Shown: positions 1 through 8,803, numbered from the stretch's first letter. The stretch: 64,000 nucleotides of DNA from Prolixibacteraceae bacterium (GCA_019459525.1 JAIBEY010000084.1:1-64000); one strand, 5' to 3'. Made by a program: numbers and translations. Notes: generated by a model from the sequence alone, not told the origin.

Positions 1-1
1 G

Positions 2-1120
2 ATTCCGGGATTAAAAATACACAGTAAACTGGCCTGGGTTCAGCGCAAAGAAAAAAACGGCCTGCGCAATTATGCCTATATCGGAACCGGAAACTTCCAT
101 GAAGGAACCGCCCGGGTTTATGCGGACAAAGGATTGCTGACAGCCGATCCGGAAATATCTAATGATGTGGCCAATATGTTTGAATTCTTCAAACACACTT
201 ACCGGCATTTTAATTTCAAACAGATTATTGTAAGCCCGTTTACCATGCGTAATTTCTTTATCCGCAAAATCGATCAGGAAATTGCGAATGCAAAAAAAGG
301 AAAGAAGGCCTATATGATCTTGAAAATGAATAGCCTGATTGATCAGATCATGATTGATAAACTTTACGAAGCCAGCCAGGCCGGAGTAAAAATACAGCTC
401 ATTATCCGCGGGATTTTTGGACTTAAAACGGGCGATCCAACGTTGAGCAAAAACATTGAGGCTTTCAGTATCGTCGATAAATTTCTGGAGCACACCCGCG
501 TTTTGCTGTTTGCCAATGGCGGAAAAGAAGATATTTACATTTCGTCAGCCGACTGGATGCCCCGCAACCTCGACCGCCGCATTGAAGTGGCCTGCCCGAT
601 CTATTCCCCCGAAATCAGGACAGAACTTAAGGAATTGCTTCGGATACAGTTGCGCGATAACACCAAGGCCCGAATCCTGGACAACGAGCTGAGCAACCGG
701 TACAACAATCCCAACAATGGGCAACGCCATCGTGCACAGGAAGAATATCACAATTACATCAAAAAAAGACACCAGAATAACATGAAAATCTACCACAACC
801 CACGATGCTCAAAAAGTCGCGAAGGACTCAAGTATCTTGAAGAAAGAGGATTCGAAATTGAAGTTATCGACTACATGAAAAACGGGATTACGCCCCGTGA
901 AATAAAAGAATTCCTGACCAAATCGGGACTTAAGGTTACCGATATAATCCGTACCACCGAAGAATTATACAAGGCGCAGTTTAAAGGGAAAGAATTTACT
1001 ACGGAAGAATGGATCGACATCCTGGTTAAAAATCCAAAATTGATTCAACGGCCATTGGTAATTAAAGGCACACATGCCGTTCTGGCGCGCCCGGCCGAAG
1101 AAATCCAGAAACTGATTTGA
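2..1120 (+). CDS. ppk1: Polyphosphate kinase 1 C-terminal part fused in frame to an ArsC-family domain (5' end outside window)
   Basis: The reading frame is open from the first bases of the window, so the N-terminus lies upstream. Codons from base 2 read as PPK1: a KIHSKLAW stretch with the catalytic-type histidine at 20-22, then YIGTGNFHEGTA, then the C-terminal PPK domains up to about base 775. PPK1 makes inorganic polyphosphate from ATP. Without a stop, the frame continues at base 782 into a complete 112-residue ArsC-like protein (HNPRCSKSR, the HX3CX3R pattern). A separate PPK and ArsC is the usual arrangement as far as I know. An A7 run at 761-767 may explain the fusion: with one extra A the PPK frame would end at a TAA (777-779 in this numbering) just before the ATG at 782. 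Family assignment is sure; a true fused protein is uncertain. Confidence 0.85.
   Translation: MPGLKIHSKLAWVQRKEKNGLRNYAYIGTGNFHEGTARVYADKGLLTADPEISNDVANMFEFFKHTYRHFNFKQIIVSPFTMRNFFIRKIDQEIANAKKGKKAYMILKMNSLIDQIMIDKLYEASQAGVKIQLIIRGIFGLKTGDPTLSKNIEAFSIVDKFLEHTRVLLFANGGKEDIYISSADWMPRNLDRRIEVACPIYSPEIRTELKELLRIQLRDNTKARILDNELSNRYNNPNNGQRHRAQEEYHNYIKKRHQNNMKIYHNPRCSKSREGLKYLEERGFEIEVIDYMKNGITPREIKEFLTKSGLKVTDIIRTTEELYKAQFKGKEFTTEEWIDILVKNPKLIQRPLVIKGTHAVLARPAEEIQKLI
782..1120 (+). other. ArsC-family (glutaredoxin-type arsenate reductase-like) domain
   Basis: From the ATG at 782 the translation is a full ArsC/Spx-fold protein of 112 residues, the normal length for the stand-alone family. It carries the HX3CX3R active site (HNPRCSKSR, catalytic Cys about residue 9), an LIQRP segment and a terminal RPAEE. 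These match the glutaredoxin-dependent arsenate reductase family, which also contains members without arsenate activity. No other arsenic genes (acr3, arsR) are nearby, so the substrate is unknown. It may be made as its own protein by starting at 782, or as the tail of PPK1. No strong ribosome binding site is visible ahead of 782, which is usual in this phylum. Confidence 0.75.
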
Positions 1121-1220
1121 TCCATTCCACCTAAATACCTGAAACTAAATTTACCAAACCTATCGGGCATAGTTCGGGGAGCTTTCAGGAAAATTCTATT
1201 TTTGATCTCCAAACCAAACG

Positions 1221-2633
1221 ATGCTTTTTAACTCGCTCATATTTGTTGCCTTTGCTTTGGTCTTTTTTGTGGGTTCAAAAATCATTGGATCCCGGGTAAA
1301 AGGTCGGTTGCTTTGGCTTACGGCCATGTCGTTTTTTTTCTACGGATGGTGGGATTGGCGTTTCCTCTTCCTGATCATCTTCAGTGGATTGATTGATTTT
1401 GTGGCGGCATTGGCTATGGATCGGGATGAGAAGCACCGAAAACTGCTGCTCATCCTCTCGATGATCGCCAACATTGGATCACTGGCTATATTTAAATATT
1501 CAGGATTCATTGCTCAGAACATTGATGCGTTATTCTCACTGAGTGGTTCTTATGCTTTGGCCAACCATATTCCAGAATTCTTTTGGATTACACCAGTTGG
1601 TATTAGTTTCTACACGTTTCAAAGCATGAGTTACACCATTGATGTTTACCAACGTAAGTTCGCACCCACCAAAAACATCATTCATTTCTTTGCATTCCTC
1701 TCCATGTTTCCGCAACTGGTAGCAGGCCCTATACTCCGTGCAAAAGAAATGCTACCTCAACTCCTGAAAGTCACTGTCGTTTCCAAAGAAGAATTATGGA
1801 ACGGATTCAGGCTTGTAGTGAAAGGTTATTTTAAGAAAATGGTGATTGCCGACAATCTGGCACCAATAGTTGTCACGGCCTTCAGCTCACCCGAAACAAA
1901 CGCATCGTCGTTTTACTGGTGGGGCATCATTATCGCATTTGCTTTTCAGATTTACTGCGACTTTGCCGGGTACAGCGACATTGCCCGGGGCCTGGCCAAA
2001 TGGATGGGTTACGATTTTCCCGATAACTTTAACCACCCTTACAATTCCACTTCATTACGAGAGTTTTGGTCTCGCTGGCACATTTCGCTCTCAACCTGGT
2101 TTCGCGATTACCTGTATATTCCGCTTGGGGGAAACACGGGAAATAAGTTTCAACCCCACTTAAACATGTGGATTACCATGCTGATTTCAGGATTGTGGCA
2201 TGGAGCAGCCTGGACCTATATCGCATGGGGTGGAATTCATGGCTTTTTCCTTTCAATCGAAAGAATACTCGGCTGGCCTGCTGTGTTTAATAAATTCAGC
2301 ATATTAAAAGTTGCAGCCTGGTTTCTGGTTACCGTTCAGGTTCTGGTCGCATGGGTTTTCTTTAGAGCGGAATCAATGGGGCAGGCATTTGAAATTATAA
2401 AGACCATGTTTGCCTTTACCGGCCCGATTAACCCAGGCTGGGGACTGAACGGCACCCTATTCATCTCCATCATGATCATTCGGGAGTTAATCGTTGCTTT
2501 GGGCATAAAAGACAGGATCAACTGGGATTCGAAGAAGTGGATGTGGTTTGAGGTGTTTCTATACGCCGCTCTAATTACCGCCGTTATTTATTTCCGTGGC
2601 ACAGGAAGCGAATTTATATACTTTCAATTTTGA
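1221..2633 (+). CDS. MBOAT family membrane O-acyltransferase (AlgI/DltB-like)
   Basis: This 470-residue polytopic membrane protein belongs to the MBOAT family, which moves acyl groups (often acetyl) across or onto exported polysaccharides. Many hydrophobic segments are visible from residue 1 on. The core contains the conserved RWHISLSTWFRDYLYIPLGG block (His about 287) and the SGLWHGAAW block with the family's putative catalytic His at about 327. Length is typical of AlgI-like proteins. The next gene starts within a few bases and encodes an SGNH-like protein, the usual partner that completes the O-acetylation. A second pair of the same kind lies at 28.0-30.4 kb. The target polymer cannot be told from sequence. 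Confidence 0.9.
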   Translation: MLFNSLIFVAFALVFFVGSKIIGSRVKGRLLWLTAMSFFFYGWWDWRFLFLIIFSGLIDFVAALAMDRDEKHRKLLLILSMIANIGSLAIFKYSGFIAQNIDALFSLSGSYALANHIPEFFWITPVGISFYTFQSMSYTIDVYQRKFAPTKNIIHFFAFLSMFPQLVAGPILRAKEMLPQLLKVTVVSKEELWNGFRLVVKGYFKKMVIADNLAPIVVTAFSSPETNASSFYWWGIIIAFAFQIYCDFAGYSDIARGLAKWMGYDFPDNFNHPYNSTSLREFWSRWHISLSTWFRDYLYIPLGGNTGNKFQPHLNMWITMLISGLWHGAAWTYIAWGGIHGFFLSIERILGWPAVFNKFSILKVAAWFLVTVQVLVAWVFFRAESMGQAFEIIKTMFAFTGPINPGWGLNGTLFISIMIIRELIVALGIKDRINWDSKKWMWFEVFLYAALITAVIYFRGTGSEFIYFQF

Positions 2634-2638
2634 TAGGC

Positions 2639-3550
2639 ATGAAGCAGAATCCAAATATAGCGCTTACACTGGTTATTGCATCCGTCTTGATTGGATCGTT
2701 AAGCTTCGTGATGCCCAAGGATAAAGAAAAATATCTCCGGGATCAATTTTGGACCCGGAAAACCTTTGCCCCAGCGGTTTACGACATTGTCATCATGGGC
2801 GATTCGCGTATTTACCGGGGAGTATCTCCCGCAGAAATGGAAAAACAGTTGCCCGGAAAGAAGATTTTAAACTTTGGCTATTCGGATGGTGGTTTAAATA
2901 CCGACATGTTTGAAATGGCCACTCAAAAATTAGCAAAGAATAGCCGTGATGCGTTGATTGTATTAGGCGTAACACCGAACAGCATAACAGATTATTCGCG
3001 AAAAAATGTGCAGTTCTGGCAAGAGAAAACCAGGCCACGGGAAGACATTTTTGAACGGTTATACCTGAATGGAATACTTTACCACTTCTCGGCAACAACT
3101 CCTGAAGCCATCTGGAATCTATTGAAAAACAAAAAACAGGACAGTTATTACCGGAATGAATATTATCCCAATGGATATGTCGAATCCGAAAAGTTTCCTG
3201 CTGACACAACCGAAGCCATACCATCCTATATTCAGGATTTTACCACCTACAAAGTTAAAGAGCCATACATCCGCGAACTCATCAGGCAAGTAAATGCCTG
3301 GAATGAAAAGGGAATTAAAGTAATCGGGTTTCGCCCTCCCGTTTCGGCTCCCATGCGGATGCTGGAAGACACGATGGGGTTGTACAATGAAGCATCAATA
3401 AAAGCACAGTTTAAAGAAGCCGGAGGTCATTGGGTCGATTTCAACCCCAACCGGTATCAAACGTATGATGGCAGCCACTTAAACAAAGAATCGGCTTTAA
3501 AATTATCGAACGATCTGGCCGCTGAAATCAGGAAGTTCATGGGAAAGTAG
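2639..3550 (+). CDS. SGNH/GDSL-like protein paired with the MBOAT acyltransferase
   Basis: About 303 residues. An N-terminal hydrophobic anchor (roughly residues 6-23) is followed by a predicted periplasmic domain. The SGNH signature is visible: IVIMGDSR with the nucleophile-type Ser near residue 56, and YDGSHLN near the C-terminus, giving the DxxH pair. I chose the ATG at 2639 because it gives a clean signal anchor; a TTG at 2630 overlaps the MBOAT stop and is also possible. By analogy with AlgJ/AlgX-type partners, it probably transfers acetyl from the MBOAT protein to an exported glycan. That role is inference from neighbourhood and motif. Confidence 0.75.
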   Translation: MKQNPNIALTLVIASVLIGSLSFVMPKDKEKYLRDQFWTRKTFAPAVYDIVIMGDSRIYRGVSPAEMEKQLPGKKILNFGYSDGGLNTDMFEMATQKLAKNSRDALIVLGVTPNSITDYSRKNVQFWQEKTRPREDIFERLYLNGILYHFSATTPEAIWNLLKNKKQDSYYRNEYYPNGYVESEKFPADTTEAIPSYIQDFTTYKVKEPYIRELIRQVNAWNEKGIKVIGFRPPVSAPMRMLEDTMGLYNEASIKAQFKEAGGHWVDFNPNRYQTYDGSHLNKESALKLSNDLAAEIRKFMGK

Positions 3551-3574
3551 AACCACGACACGCCAGAATCGTAA

Positions 3575-4363
3575 TTACCGAACCTTCGATTGAAGATCCT
3601 TGATTTCTTTTTCGAGCTGAGCTTTAAGTTTTAAGGCATTCGACAAAGCTAAGGCATCTTTTACAGCCTGTTTATCAAACTGCTCAAGAACAATGTAATA
3701 CATACGTTTCCCAAGAAAAACAGCCTTCAGGTTGCGATCAGCATTTTCAGCAATAAACTGGATTACGCCATTGTCTTTGCCATTTTTGTAGCTCACTTTT
3801 TCCCAATGCGTATTCATAAATTCGCTGTGGTGGTTATTCGGATCGTCCAAAGCAACCGTGTCGGTTTTAGCCTGAAAAACACCGTCGTAAACGCGTAATC
3901 CAACGTGATTTAACCACTCGGCCCCGTAATAATTACTCGAAATATAAAGTTCTCCCCTTTCGTCGAGGTGCAATTGGATAAACGATTGATTCCAGCGGCG
4001 TTCGAAGTTTTGCCGTTTGGGTATGTATTGCAGAAAACGGTCGAATTCCGTTTTCTCGGTATCGAATGATTTTTCAAGCTCAGTAAATGTAGAACTAAGC
4101 TGATCGTACTGATCCTGTTTGCGAAACAAAATCTCGGAATTGATCTTTTTGGTAAGCGATTTTGCCTTTTCAAGCGTTTCAAAAGCCTCCGGAAAGTTAA
4201 GCGGGATAGAATCGAGGTATTGAAGAGCCGAAAGCGTATCACCCTTTTCATAAAAACCGGAAGCTTGCTCAAATTTTTCGGCAGCCCGCTTTTTGTATGA
4301 TTTTCCGCACGAGAAAAGCACGACAAGAAACAAAATACCTGCAACTATTTTAATATTCCCCAT
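3575..4363 (-). CDS. Predicted lipoprotein of unknown function
   Basis: The 262-residue product begins with a short basic and hydrophobic signal peptide ending in a lipobox (LFSC, Cys at about residue 19), so it should be lipid-anchored. The rest is charged and rich in Lys and Glu. A helical, TPR-like N-terminal third (FEQASGFYEKGDTLSALQYL) is followed by probable coiled-coil and a more globular C-terminal half, ending in another short helical stretch. I do not recognise the family. It stands alone, facing the MBOAT/SGNH pair tail to tail and the SpoU methylase head to head. Confidence 0.7.
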   Translation of the reverse strand: MGNIKIVAGILFLVVLFSCGKSYKKRAAEKFEQASGFYEKGDTLSALQYLDSIPLNFPEAFETLEKAKSLTKKINSEILFRKQDQYDQLSSTFTELEKSFDTEKTEFDRFLQYIPKRQNFERRWNQSFIQLHLDERGELYISSNYYGAEWLNHVGLRVYDGVFQAKTDTVALDDPNNHHSEFMNTHWEKVSYKNGKDNGVIQFIAENADRNLKAVFLGKRMYYIVLEQFDKQAVKDALALSNALKLKAQLEKEIKDLQSKVR

Positions 4364-4422
4364 TGTTTTCAGTTTAAAAAACCTGTCATTTGCGTTTCAA
4401 AGAAAAAGATATTCTACGAACG

Positions 4423-4950
4423 ATGGAAACAAATTCTGTAGTTTTTTTCAATGCCCAAAGTTATCAGGAACTGCCAAATAAACCAATTATTGCAGCCTGG
4501 CAAATCATTAATCCTGAAAATATCGGGAATCTGATCAGGCTGGCCGATAATGTTGGAGCCGAAGATGTTTATATTCTGGGCGAAGATTTTCACCTCCGAA
4601 TGTCGTCAATCAGGAAAACAGCCGGGTTAAGCTTTAACCATGTGCAGCTTTCGTTTATTACGCCTGAAAATTTCTTCAGCCAGCTAAACCCTGAATACCA
4701 ATTGGTAGCTATTGAGACCAGCAACGAATCGACAAACATTTTTACGACCAACCTTCCTGAAAAAATCGTATTCCTGCTGGGGAACGAGCGGAATGGCCTC
4801 CCCGATGATCTTCTGGATAAATGCAACTCACAGGTACATATACCAATGACCGGGAAATGCAAATCAATGAATGTATCGCACGCCCTTGCGGTAGCCTTAT
4901 TCGAATGGCAGCGGCAAATGCTTTTCGGGAAAAACATTCAGGGAACCTAA
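4423..4950 (+). CDS. SpoU/TrmH-family RNA 2'-O-methyltransferase
   Basis: The product has the three SPOUT motifs. They are motif 1 (NPENIGNLIRLADNVGA, residues about 34-50), motif 2 (VFLLGNERNGLP) and motif 3 (IPMTGKCKSMNVSHALAVAL), which form the knotted SAM-binding site and methylate ribose in tRNA or rRNA. The protein is about 175 residues and has no N-terminal substrate-binding extension, closer in size to TrmL/TrmH than RlmB. The ATG at 4423 is preferred over the TTG at 4390 because it starts directly before recognisable sequence. The exact RNA substrate is not predictable here. Confidence 0.85.
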   Translation: METNSVVFFNAQSYQELPNKPIIAAWQIINPENIGNLIRLADNVGAEDVYILGEDFHLRMSSIRKTAGLSFNHVQLSFITPENFFSQLNPEYQLVAIETSNESTNIFTTNLPEKIVFLLGNERNGLPDDLLDKCNSQVHIPMTGKCKSMNVSHALAVALFEWQRQMLFGKNIQGT

Positions 4951-5035
4951 TTCTCCGCTAATTTTTATTTGCCCGCGACCTTAGCTGTGAAGTTGACTTT
5001 TTACTTATATTTAGCTGACCAAATTTAATGACACC

Positions 5036-5977
5036 ATGATCACCTTAACCCAACTTGAATATATTGTTGCTGTTGACACTTTCAGGCATTTCGGACGCGC
5101 TGCCGAAAACTGCTTCATTACCCAACCAACTTTGAGTATGCAAATAAAAAAGCTGGAGGAAGACCTGGAAGTTATCATTTTCGATCGCAGCAAACAACCA
5201 CTGATCCCAACGGATGTGGGTCGCCGGATTATTGATCAGGCCCGTATTGCGCTTCAGGAATCGCAGAAAATAAACAACATTATCAAAGAGCATAAAAACC
5301 TGATTTCGGGCGAACTTAAAATCGGGATTATTCCAACTTTGGCGCCCTATCTGCTGCCTTTGTTCATCGGAAACTACAAACGCAGGTACCCCAACATCAA
5401 CATTAAGGTTGAAGAGCTGACCACGGCCAATATTATCGATCGTCTGCACCGCGATTTGCTCGATGTAGGGATTCTGGTTACCCCGTTGCACGAAGACCGC
5501 ATCAACGAGAAGCCCATTTTTTATGAAGGAATGCTGCTTTACCTTCACGACGATCATCCACTCGCCCAGAAACCAAACATTAAGCTGAAAGACATTGCAA
5601 CTCCCGAAATATGGTTGCTGAGCGACGGGCATTGCTTCCGCGATCAGGTCATTAACCTCTGTTCATTCAAAGGAGCTGCAAACACGGCACTGCCATTCCA
5701 TTTCGAAGCAGGATCGCTGGAAACGGTCATGAACATCATCGACAAAGAAGGCGGAATGACCATTATTCCAGAATTGGCCACCATCGGAATGAGCGAAGCC
5801 CGGTTCGATCATGTGCGCACGTTCACCGACATTAATCCGCTTCGCGAAGTCAGCCTGGTATTCTCCAGACACTTTGCCAAGTATAAACTGGTGGAATTGC
5901 TTTGGAAAGAAATAGTTGCATCAATGCCGGAAAAGCTGCTACAAAAAGGGCGGGGAACAATTGTAGAATGGCGATAA
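5036..5977 (+). CDS. oxyR: OxyR-type LysR-family hydrogen peroxide regulator
   Basis: A 313-residue LysR-type regulator. The N-terminal winged helix-turn-helix (HFGRAAENCFITQPTLSMQI, about residues 18-37) strongly resembles OxyR. The redox switch is present: GHCFRDQVINLC has two cysteines nine residues apart, the same spacing as Cys199 and Cys208 in E. coli OxyR, which form a disulfide when peroxide is sensed. Peroxide-defence target genes are not adjacent; the gene sits alone between the SpoU methylase and tRNA-Glu. The two cysteines make the OxyR call firmer than a generic LysR annotation. Confidence 0.92.
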   Translation: MITLTQLEYIVAVDTFRHFGRAAENCFITQPTLSMQIKKLEEDLEVIIFDRSKQPLIPTDVGRRIIDQARIALQESQKINNIIKEHKNLISGELKIGIIPTLAPYLLPLFIGNYKRRYPNINIKVEELTTANIIDRLHRDLLDVGILVTPLHEDRINEKPIFYEGMLLYLHDDHPLAQKPNIKLKDIATPEIWLLSDGHCFRDQVINLCSFKGAANTALPFHFEAGSLETVMNIIDKEGGMTIIPELATIGMSEARFDHVRTFTDINPLREVSLVFSRHFAKYKLVELLWKEIVASMPEKLLQKGRGTIVEWR

Positions 5978-6095
5978 TTTTTTTTGCTCTTTTGTTTGTT
6001 CTTTCAAAAAACTTAATTTTCTTTGCATCGCCAAAATAAAAACGCCGGCAGCTAAACGAAGCTGAAGGATTTTTGGTAAAAAATTTCTCAAAAAG

Positions 6096-6126
6096 TTTGG
6101 TGGCTAGAAAAAATGAATTATTTTTG
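6096..6126 (+). promoter_or_regulatory. Bacteroidota-type promoter for tRNA-Glu and rpsT
   Basis: TTTG at 6096-6099, 19 nt, then TATTTTTG at 6119-6126. This is an exact match to the primary sigma consensus of the phylum (TTTG, N19-21, TAnnTTTG). Transcription should begin about ten bases downstream, just ahead of tRNA-Glu at 6156. Confidence 0.75.
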
Positions 6127-6155
6127 CAGTCCCAAAATCAGGGAATAAACAAGTT

Positions 6156-6227
6156 GGCCCGTTCGTCTAGGGGTTAGGACGCCAGGTTTTCATCCTGGTA
6201 GCAGGGGTTCGAATCCCCTACGGGCTA
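6156..6227 (+). tRNA. tRNA-Glu (anticodon UUC)
   Basis: A 72-nt cloverleaf. The acceptor stem is GGCCCGT/ACGGGCT with a G1-U72 wobble. The anticodon stem is CCAGG/CCTGG (6182-6186/6194-6198) around a TTTTCAT loop, with anticodon TTC at 6189-6191. The T arm is AGGGG-TTCGAAT-CCCCT. The CCA end is not fully encoded (ACA follows). It shares its upstream promoter with rpsT, which starts 32 bp later. Confidence 0.96.
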
Positions 6228-6259
6228 CAAATAAATTTTAACAATTTAGGACTTAAAAG

Positions 6260-6511
6260 ATGGCACATCATAAATCGGCAAAGAAGAGAATTAAACAAGA
6301 CGAGGTAAAAACCTTGCAGAATAAATACTATGCCAAAACCATGCGTAATGCAGTAAAAAAATTACGCCTTGAAACTAGCAAAGAAGTAGTTGCTGAAGCT
6401 CTTCCTAAAGTAGTTTCGATGATTGACAAACTTGCTAAAAAGAATGTCATTCACAAAAACAAAGCTGCCAACTTAAAATCTTCTTTGGTTTTACACCTGA
6501 ACAAGATCTAA
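6260..6511 (+). CDS. rpsT: 30S ribosomal protein S20
   Basis: An 83-residue, very basic protein with the S20 start (MAHHKSAKKRI) and the Lys/Arg-rich helical pattern ending in NKAANLKSSL. S20 binds 16S rRNA and helps assemble the small subunit. Length is normal for the family. It lies 32 bp after tRNA-Glu and is followed by a strong terminator, so the two are probably one transcript. Confidence 0.97.
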   Translation: MAHHKSAKKRIKQDEVKTLQNKYYAKTMRNAVKKLRLETSKEVVAEALPKVVSMIDKLAKKNVIHKNKAANLKSSLVLHLNKI

Positions 6512-6541
6512 TAAGAGATTTTTTACAAAATCATATACAGG

Positions 6542-6570
6542 AACCGTCTTAGTTTTAAGACGGTTTTTTT
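6542..6570 (+). terminator. Intrinsic terminator after rpsT
   Basis: Perfect 10-bp stem AACCGTCTTA (6542-6551) / TAAGACGGTT (6556-6565) with a 4-nt loop and a T tract running to 6570, 31 bp after the rpsT stop. Confidence 0.9.
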
Positions 6571-6677
6571 GCTTATACAAAGTCATCGCGTGATGAAGTT
6601 TGCAACTTTGGAAGCGCAGCACGCACAAAAAAAGCCTCACAGTTTCCTGCAAGGCTTCCCTATCGTTTTATTTTTTG

Positions 6678-8048
6678 CTAACAGTTACACTGGTAATCAC
6701 AATCGTGACATCGGCTGATTTCACCTTTCAGGCGTTTTTCAATCAACTCGTCAATGCGGTCGCGTAAAGGCTCAATACCGATCTTCTGAACCACTTCGCG
6801 GGCAAAAGCATTCATCAGCATCATCCGGGCTTCCTTCTCTCCTATTCCGCGCGCACGGAGGAAAAACAAAGCTTCTTCGTTAATCTGACCAACCGTGGCA
6901 CCGTGACTGCATTTCACATCATCGGCATCAATAATGAGCTGAGGTTTGGTCTGCATCCGCGCTTTGTCGGACAACAACACATTGTTGTTTCGCTGGAAAG
7001 CATTCGTTTGCTGGGCATCGCGGGCCACATGAATACGGCCTGCAAAAGCACCGGTTGACTCATCGTCCAGTATATTCTTATAAATCTGATTGCTCAAACA
7101 GTTGGGCATCGCATGTTCGATCATCGTAAAATTATCGACATGCTGTTTTTTATCTGTAAACGAAATACCATTCACATTGGCTTCCGAATGATCGCCGTTA
7201 AAGGTAACTTTCAAATTGTTGCGGATTAGTCCACCATGAAGGCTAACCGTTCCGGTAACCAGGTTGGAATTACGCTGCAACCTGTAGAACGAAGAATTGA
7301 TGGTCGTAGATTGATTGTGGTGATTCTGGATGGTATAAACATCAACCAAAGCATCTTCGCCGACAAATACTTCAGAAACCGAGTTGTACAGAAACGAAGC
7401 AGATGTTAACGTATGGTCGCAAACCAACACTTTAACCTGGCTCCCGGCTTCGGCAACAATCAGATTCCGCTGTGTGGCCATCAAATTATCGTCGGAACTC
7501 AGCAGGTTAATGATTTGAATTGGTTTTTCAATGACCGCACCTTTCGGAATGTGGATAAAAAAACCGTCTTTGGCAAAAGCGGTATTCAGCGCCACCATCG
7601 GATCGTTTGACAAGCCAGCCTGCCGGTTCAGGTAATTCTGCAACAATTCGGGCTGTTCGTTGGCAATCTGCTCCAGGCTTCCCAAAACCACTCCTTTGGG
7701 CAACGCTGCTGCCGGATTATTTCCACTGTAAAACCACCCGTTTACCAGAAAAACCAAATGTGTATCCAATTGCGGAATGTTGCATTTGAAAACTTCATTC
7801 AGGTTAATTAAACCCGACTCGCGAACCAGTTCCTGACGATACGACTTTTCAAATGCCGGTTTCAGGTTGGTATATTTGTAGTCTTCGTATTTAAAATCCG
7901 GAATTCCGATTTGGGCAAAACGTTTGACTGACACTTCGCGTATCCGGTTCAGGATAGGCGATGAGCCCTGATTCAGGATTTCTTTGTTTTGTTCAAACAG
8001 CGAAACCAACCGATCAGTTTGCGATATTTTTTCATGAATGATGCTCAT
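6678..8048 (-). CDS. sufD: Fe-S cluster assembly protein SufD
   Basis: A 456-residue SufD, a scaffold subunit of the SufBC2D complex that builds Fe-S clusters. The beta-helix core and the family C-terminus (HGATVGQINEEALFFLRARG) are clear. It follows sufC with a 2-bp gap and is the last gene of sufB-sufC-sufD. Odd feature: the protein ends in a cysteine-rich tail, CHDCDYQCNC, a CX2CX3CXC pattern that is not part of the SufD I know from E. coli. No sufS, sufE or sufU is adjacent, so the cysteine desulfurase must be encoded elsewhere. Confidence 0.95.
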   Translation of the reverse strand: MSIIHEKISQTDRLVSLFEQNKEILNQGSSPILNRIREVSVKRFAQIGIPDFKYEDYKYTNLKPAFEKSYRQELVRESGLINLNEVFKCNIPQLDTHLVFLVNGWFYSGNNPAAALPKGVVLGSLEQIANEQPELLQNYLNRQAGLSNDPMVALNTAFAKDGFFIHIPKGAVIEKPIQIINLLSSDDNLMATQRNLIVAEAGSQVKVLVCDHTLTSASFLYNSVSEVFVGEDALVDVYTIQNHHNQSTTINSSFYRLQRNSNLVTGTVSLHGGLIRNNLKVTFNGDHSEANVNGISFTDKKQHVDNFTMIEHAMPNCLSNQIYKNILDDESTGAFAGRIHVARDAQQTNAFQRNNNVLLSDKARMQTKPQLIIDADDVKCSHGATVGQINEEALFFLRARGIGEKEARMMLMNAFAREVVQKIGIEPLRDRIDELIEKRLKGEISRCHDCDYQCNC

Positions 8049-8050
8049 GG

Positions 8051-8803
8051 TTATTGATCGTTCCCGTTTTTAATCCAGTCGTAGCCCTTTTCTTCCAGCT
8101 CCAGCGCCAGTTCTTTTCCTCCTGATTTTACAATCTTTCCGTTGTACAATACATGCACGAAGTCGGGCACAATATAATCGAGCAACCGCTGATAGTGTGT
8201 AACTACGATGGTAGCATTCTCGGGCTTTTTCAGGGTGTTTACGCCTTCGGCAACAATGCGCAGGGCGTCGATATCTAGACCTGAGTCGGTTTCGTCGAGA
8301 ATAGCCAGTTTAGGTTCCAGCATGGCCATCTGGAAAATTTCGTTTTTCTTCTTTTCCCCTCCTGAAAAACCTTCGTTCACCGAACGGTTGGTTAGTTCAG
8401 AATCCAGATGAAGCATTTCCTTTTTGGCACGCATCAGTTTCAGGAACTCTCCGGCAGTTAAAGGTTCCAGCCCTTTAAACTTGCGGTGCTCGTTCACCGA
8501 AGCTTTCAGAAAGCTAATCATCGGTACTCCCGGAATTTCAACCGGATACTGAAAACTCAGGAACAAGCCGCTGCGCGAGCGATCTTCAGGAGAAAGTTCG
8601 AGCAAATCCTGTCCCATATAAGTTACTTCCCCTTCGAGAATTTCGTAATCTTCTTTTCCGGCCAACACATTGGCCAGCGTACTTTTTCCTGAACCGTTTG
8701 GCCCCATGATGGCATGTACTTCGCCAGCTTTTACTTCCAGATTAATCCCTTTCAGTATCTCTTTGCCTTCAACCGAGGCACGTAAATTTTTTATTGATAG
8801 CAT
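8051..8803 (-). CDS. sufC: Fe-S cluster assembly ATPase SufC
   Basis: A 250-residue ABC-type ATPase with Walker A (GPNGSGKST, about residues 35-43), the signature SGGEKKKNE, Walker B (LAILDETDSGLD) and an H-loop (VVTHY). SGGEKKKNE is the SufC variant of the ABC signature. SufC hydrolyses ATP to drive the conformational change in SufB/SufD during cluster assembly. It lies between sufB and sufD in the order usual for the phylum. Confidence 0.97.
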   Translation of the reverse strand: MLSIKNLRASVEGKEILKGINLEVKAGEVHAIMGPNGSGKSTLANVLAGKEDYEILEGEVTYMGQDLLELSPEDRSRSGLFLSFQYPVEIPGVPMISFLKASVNEHRKFKGLEPLTAGEFLKLMRAKKEMLHLDSELTNRSVNEGFSGGEKKKNEIFQMAMLEPKLAILDETDSGLDIDALRIVAEGVNTLKKPENATIVVTHYQRLLDYIVPDFVHVLYNGKIVKSGGKELALELEEKGYDWIKNGNDQ

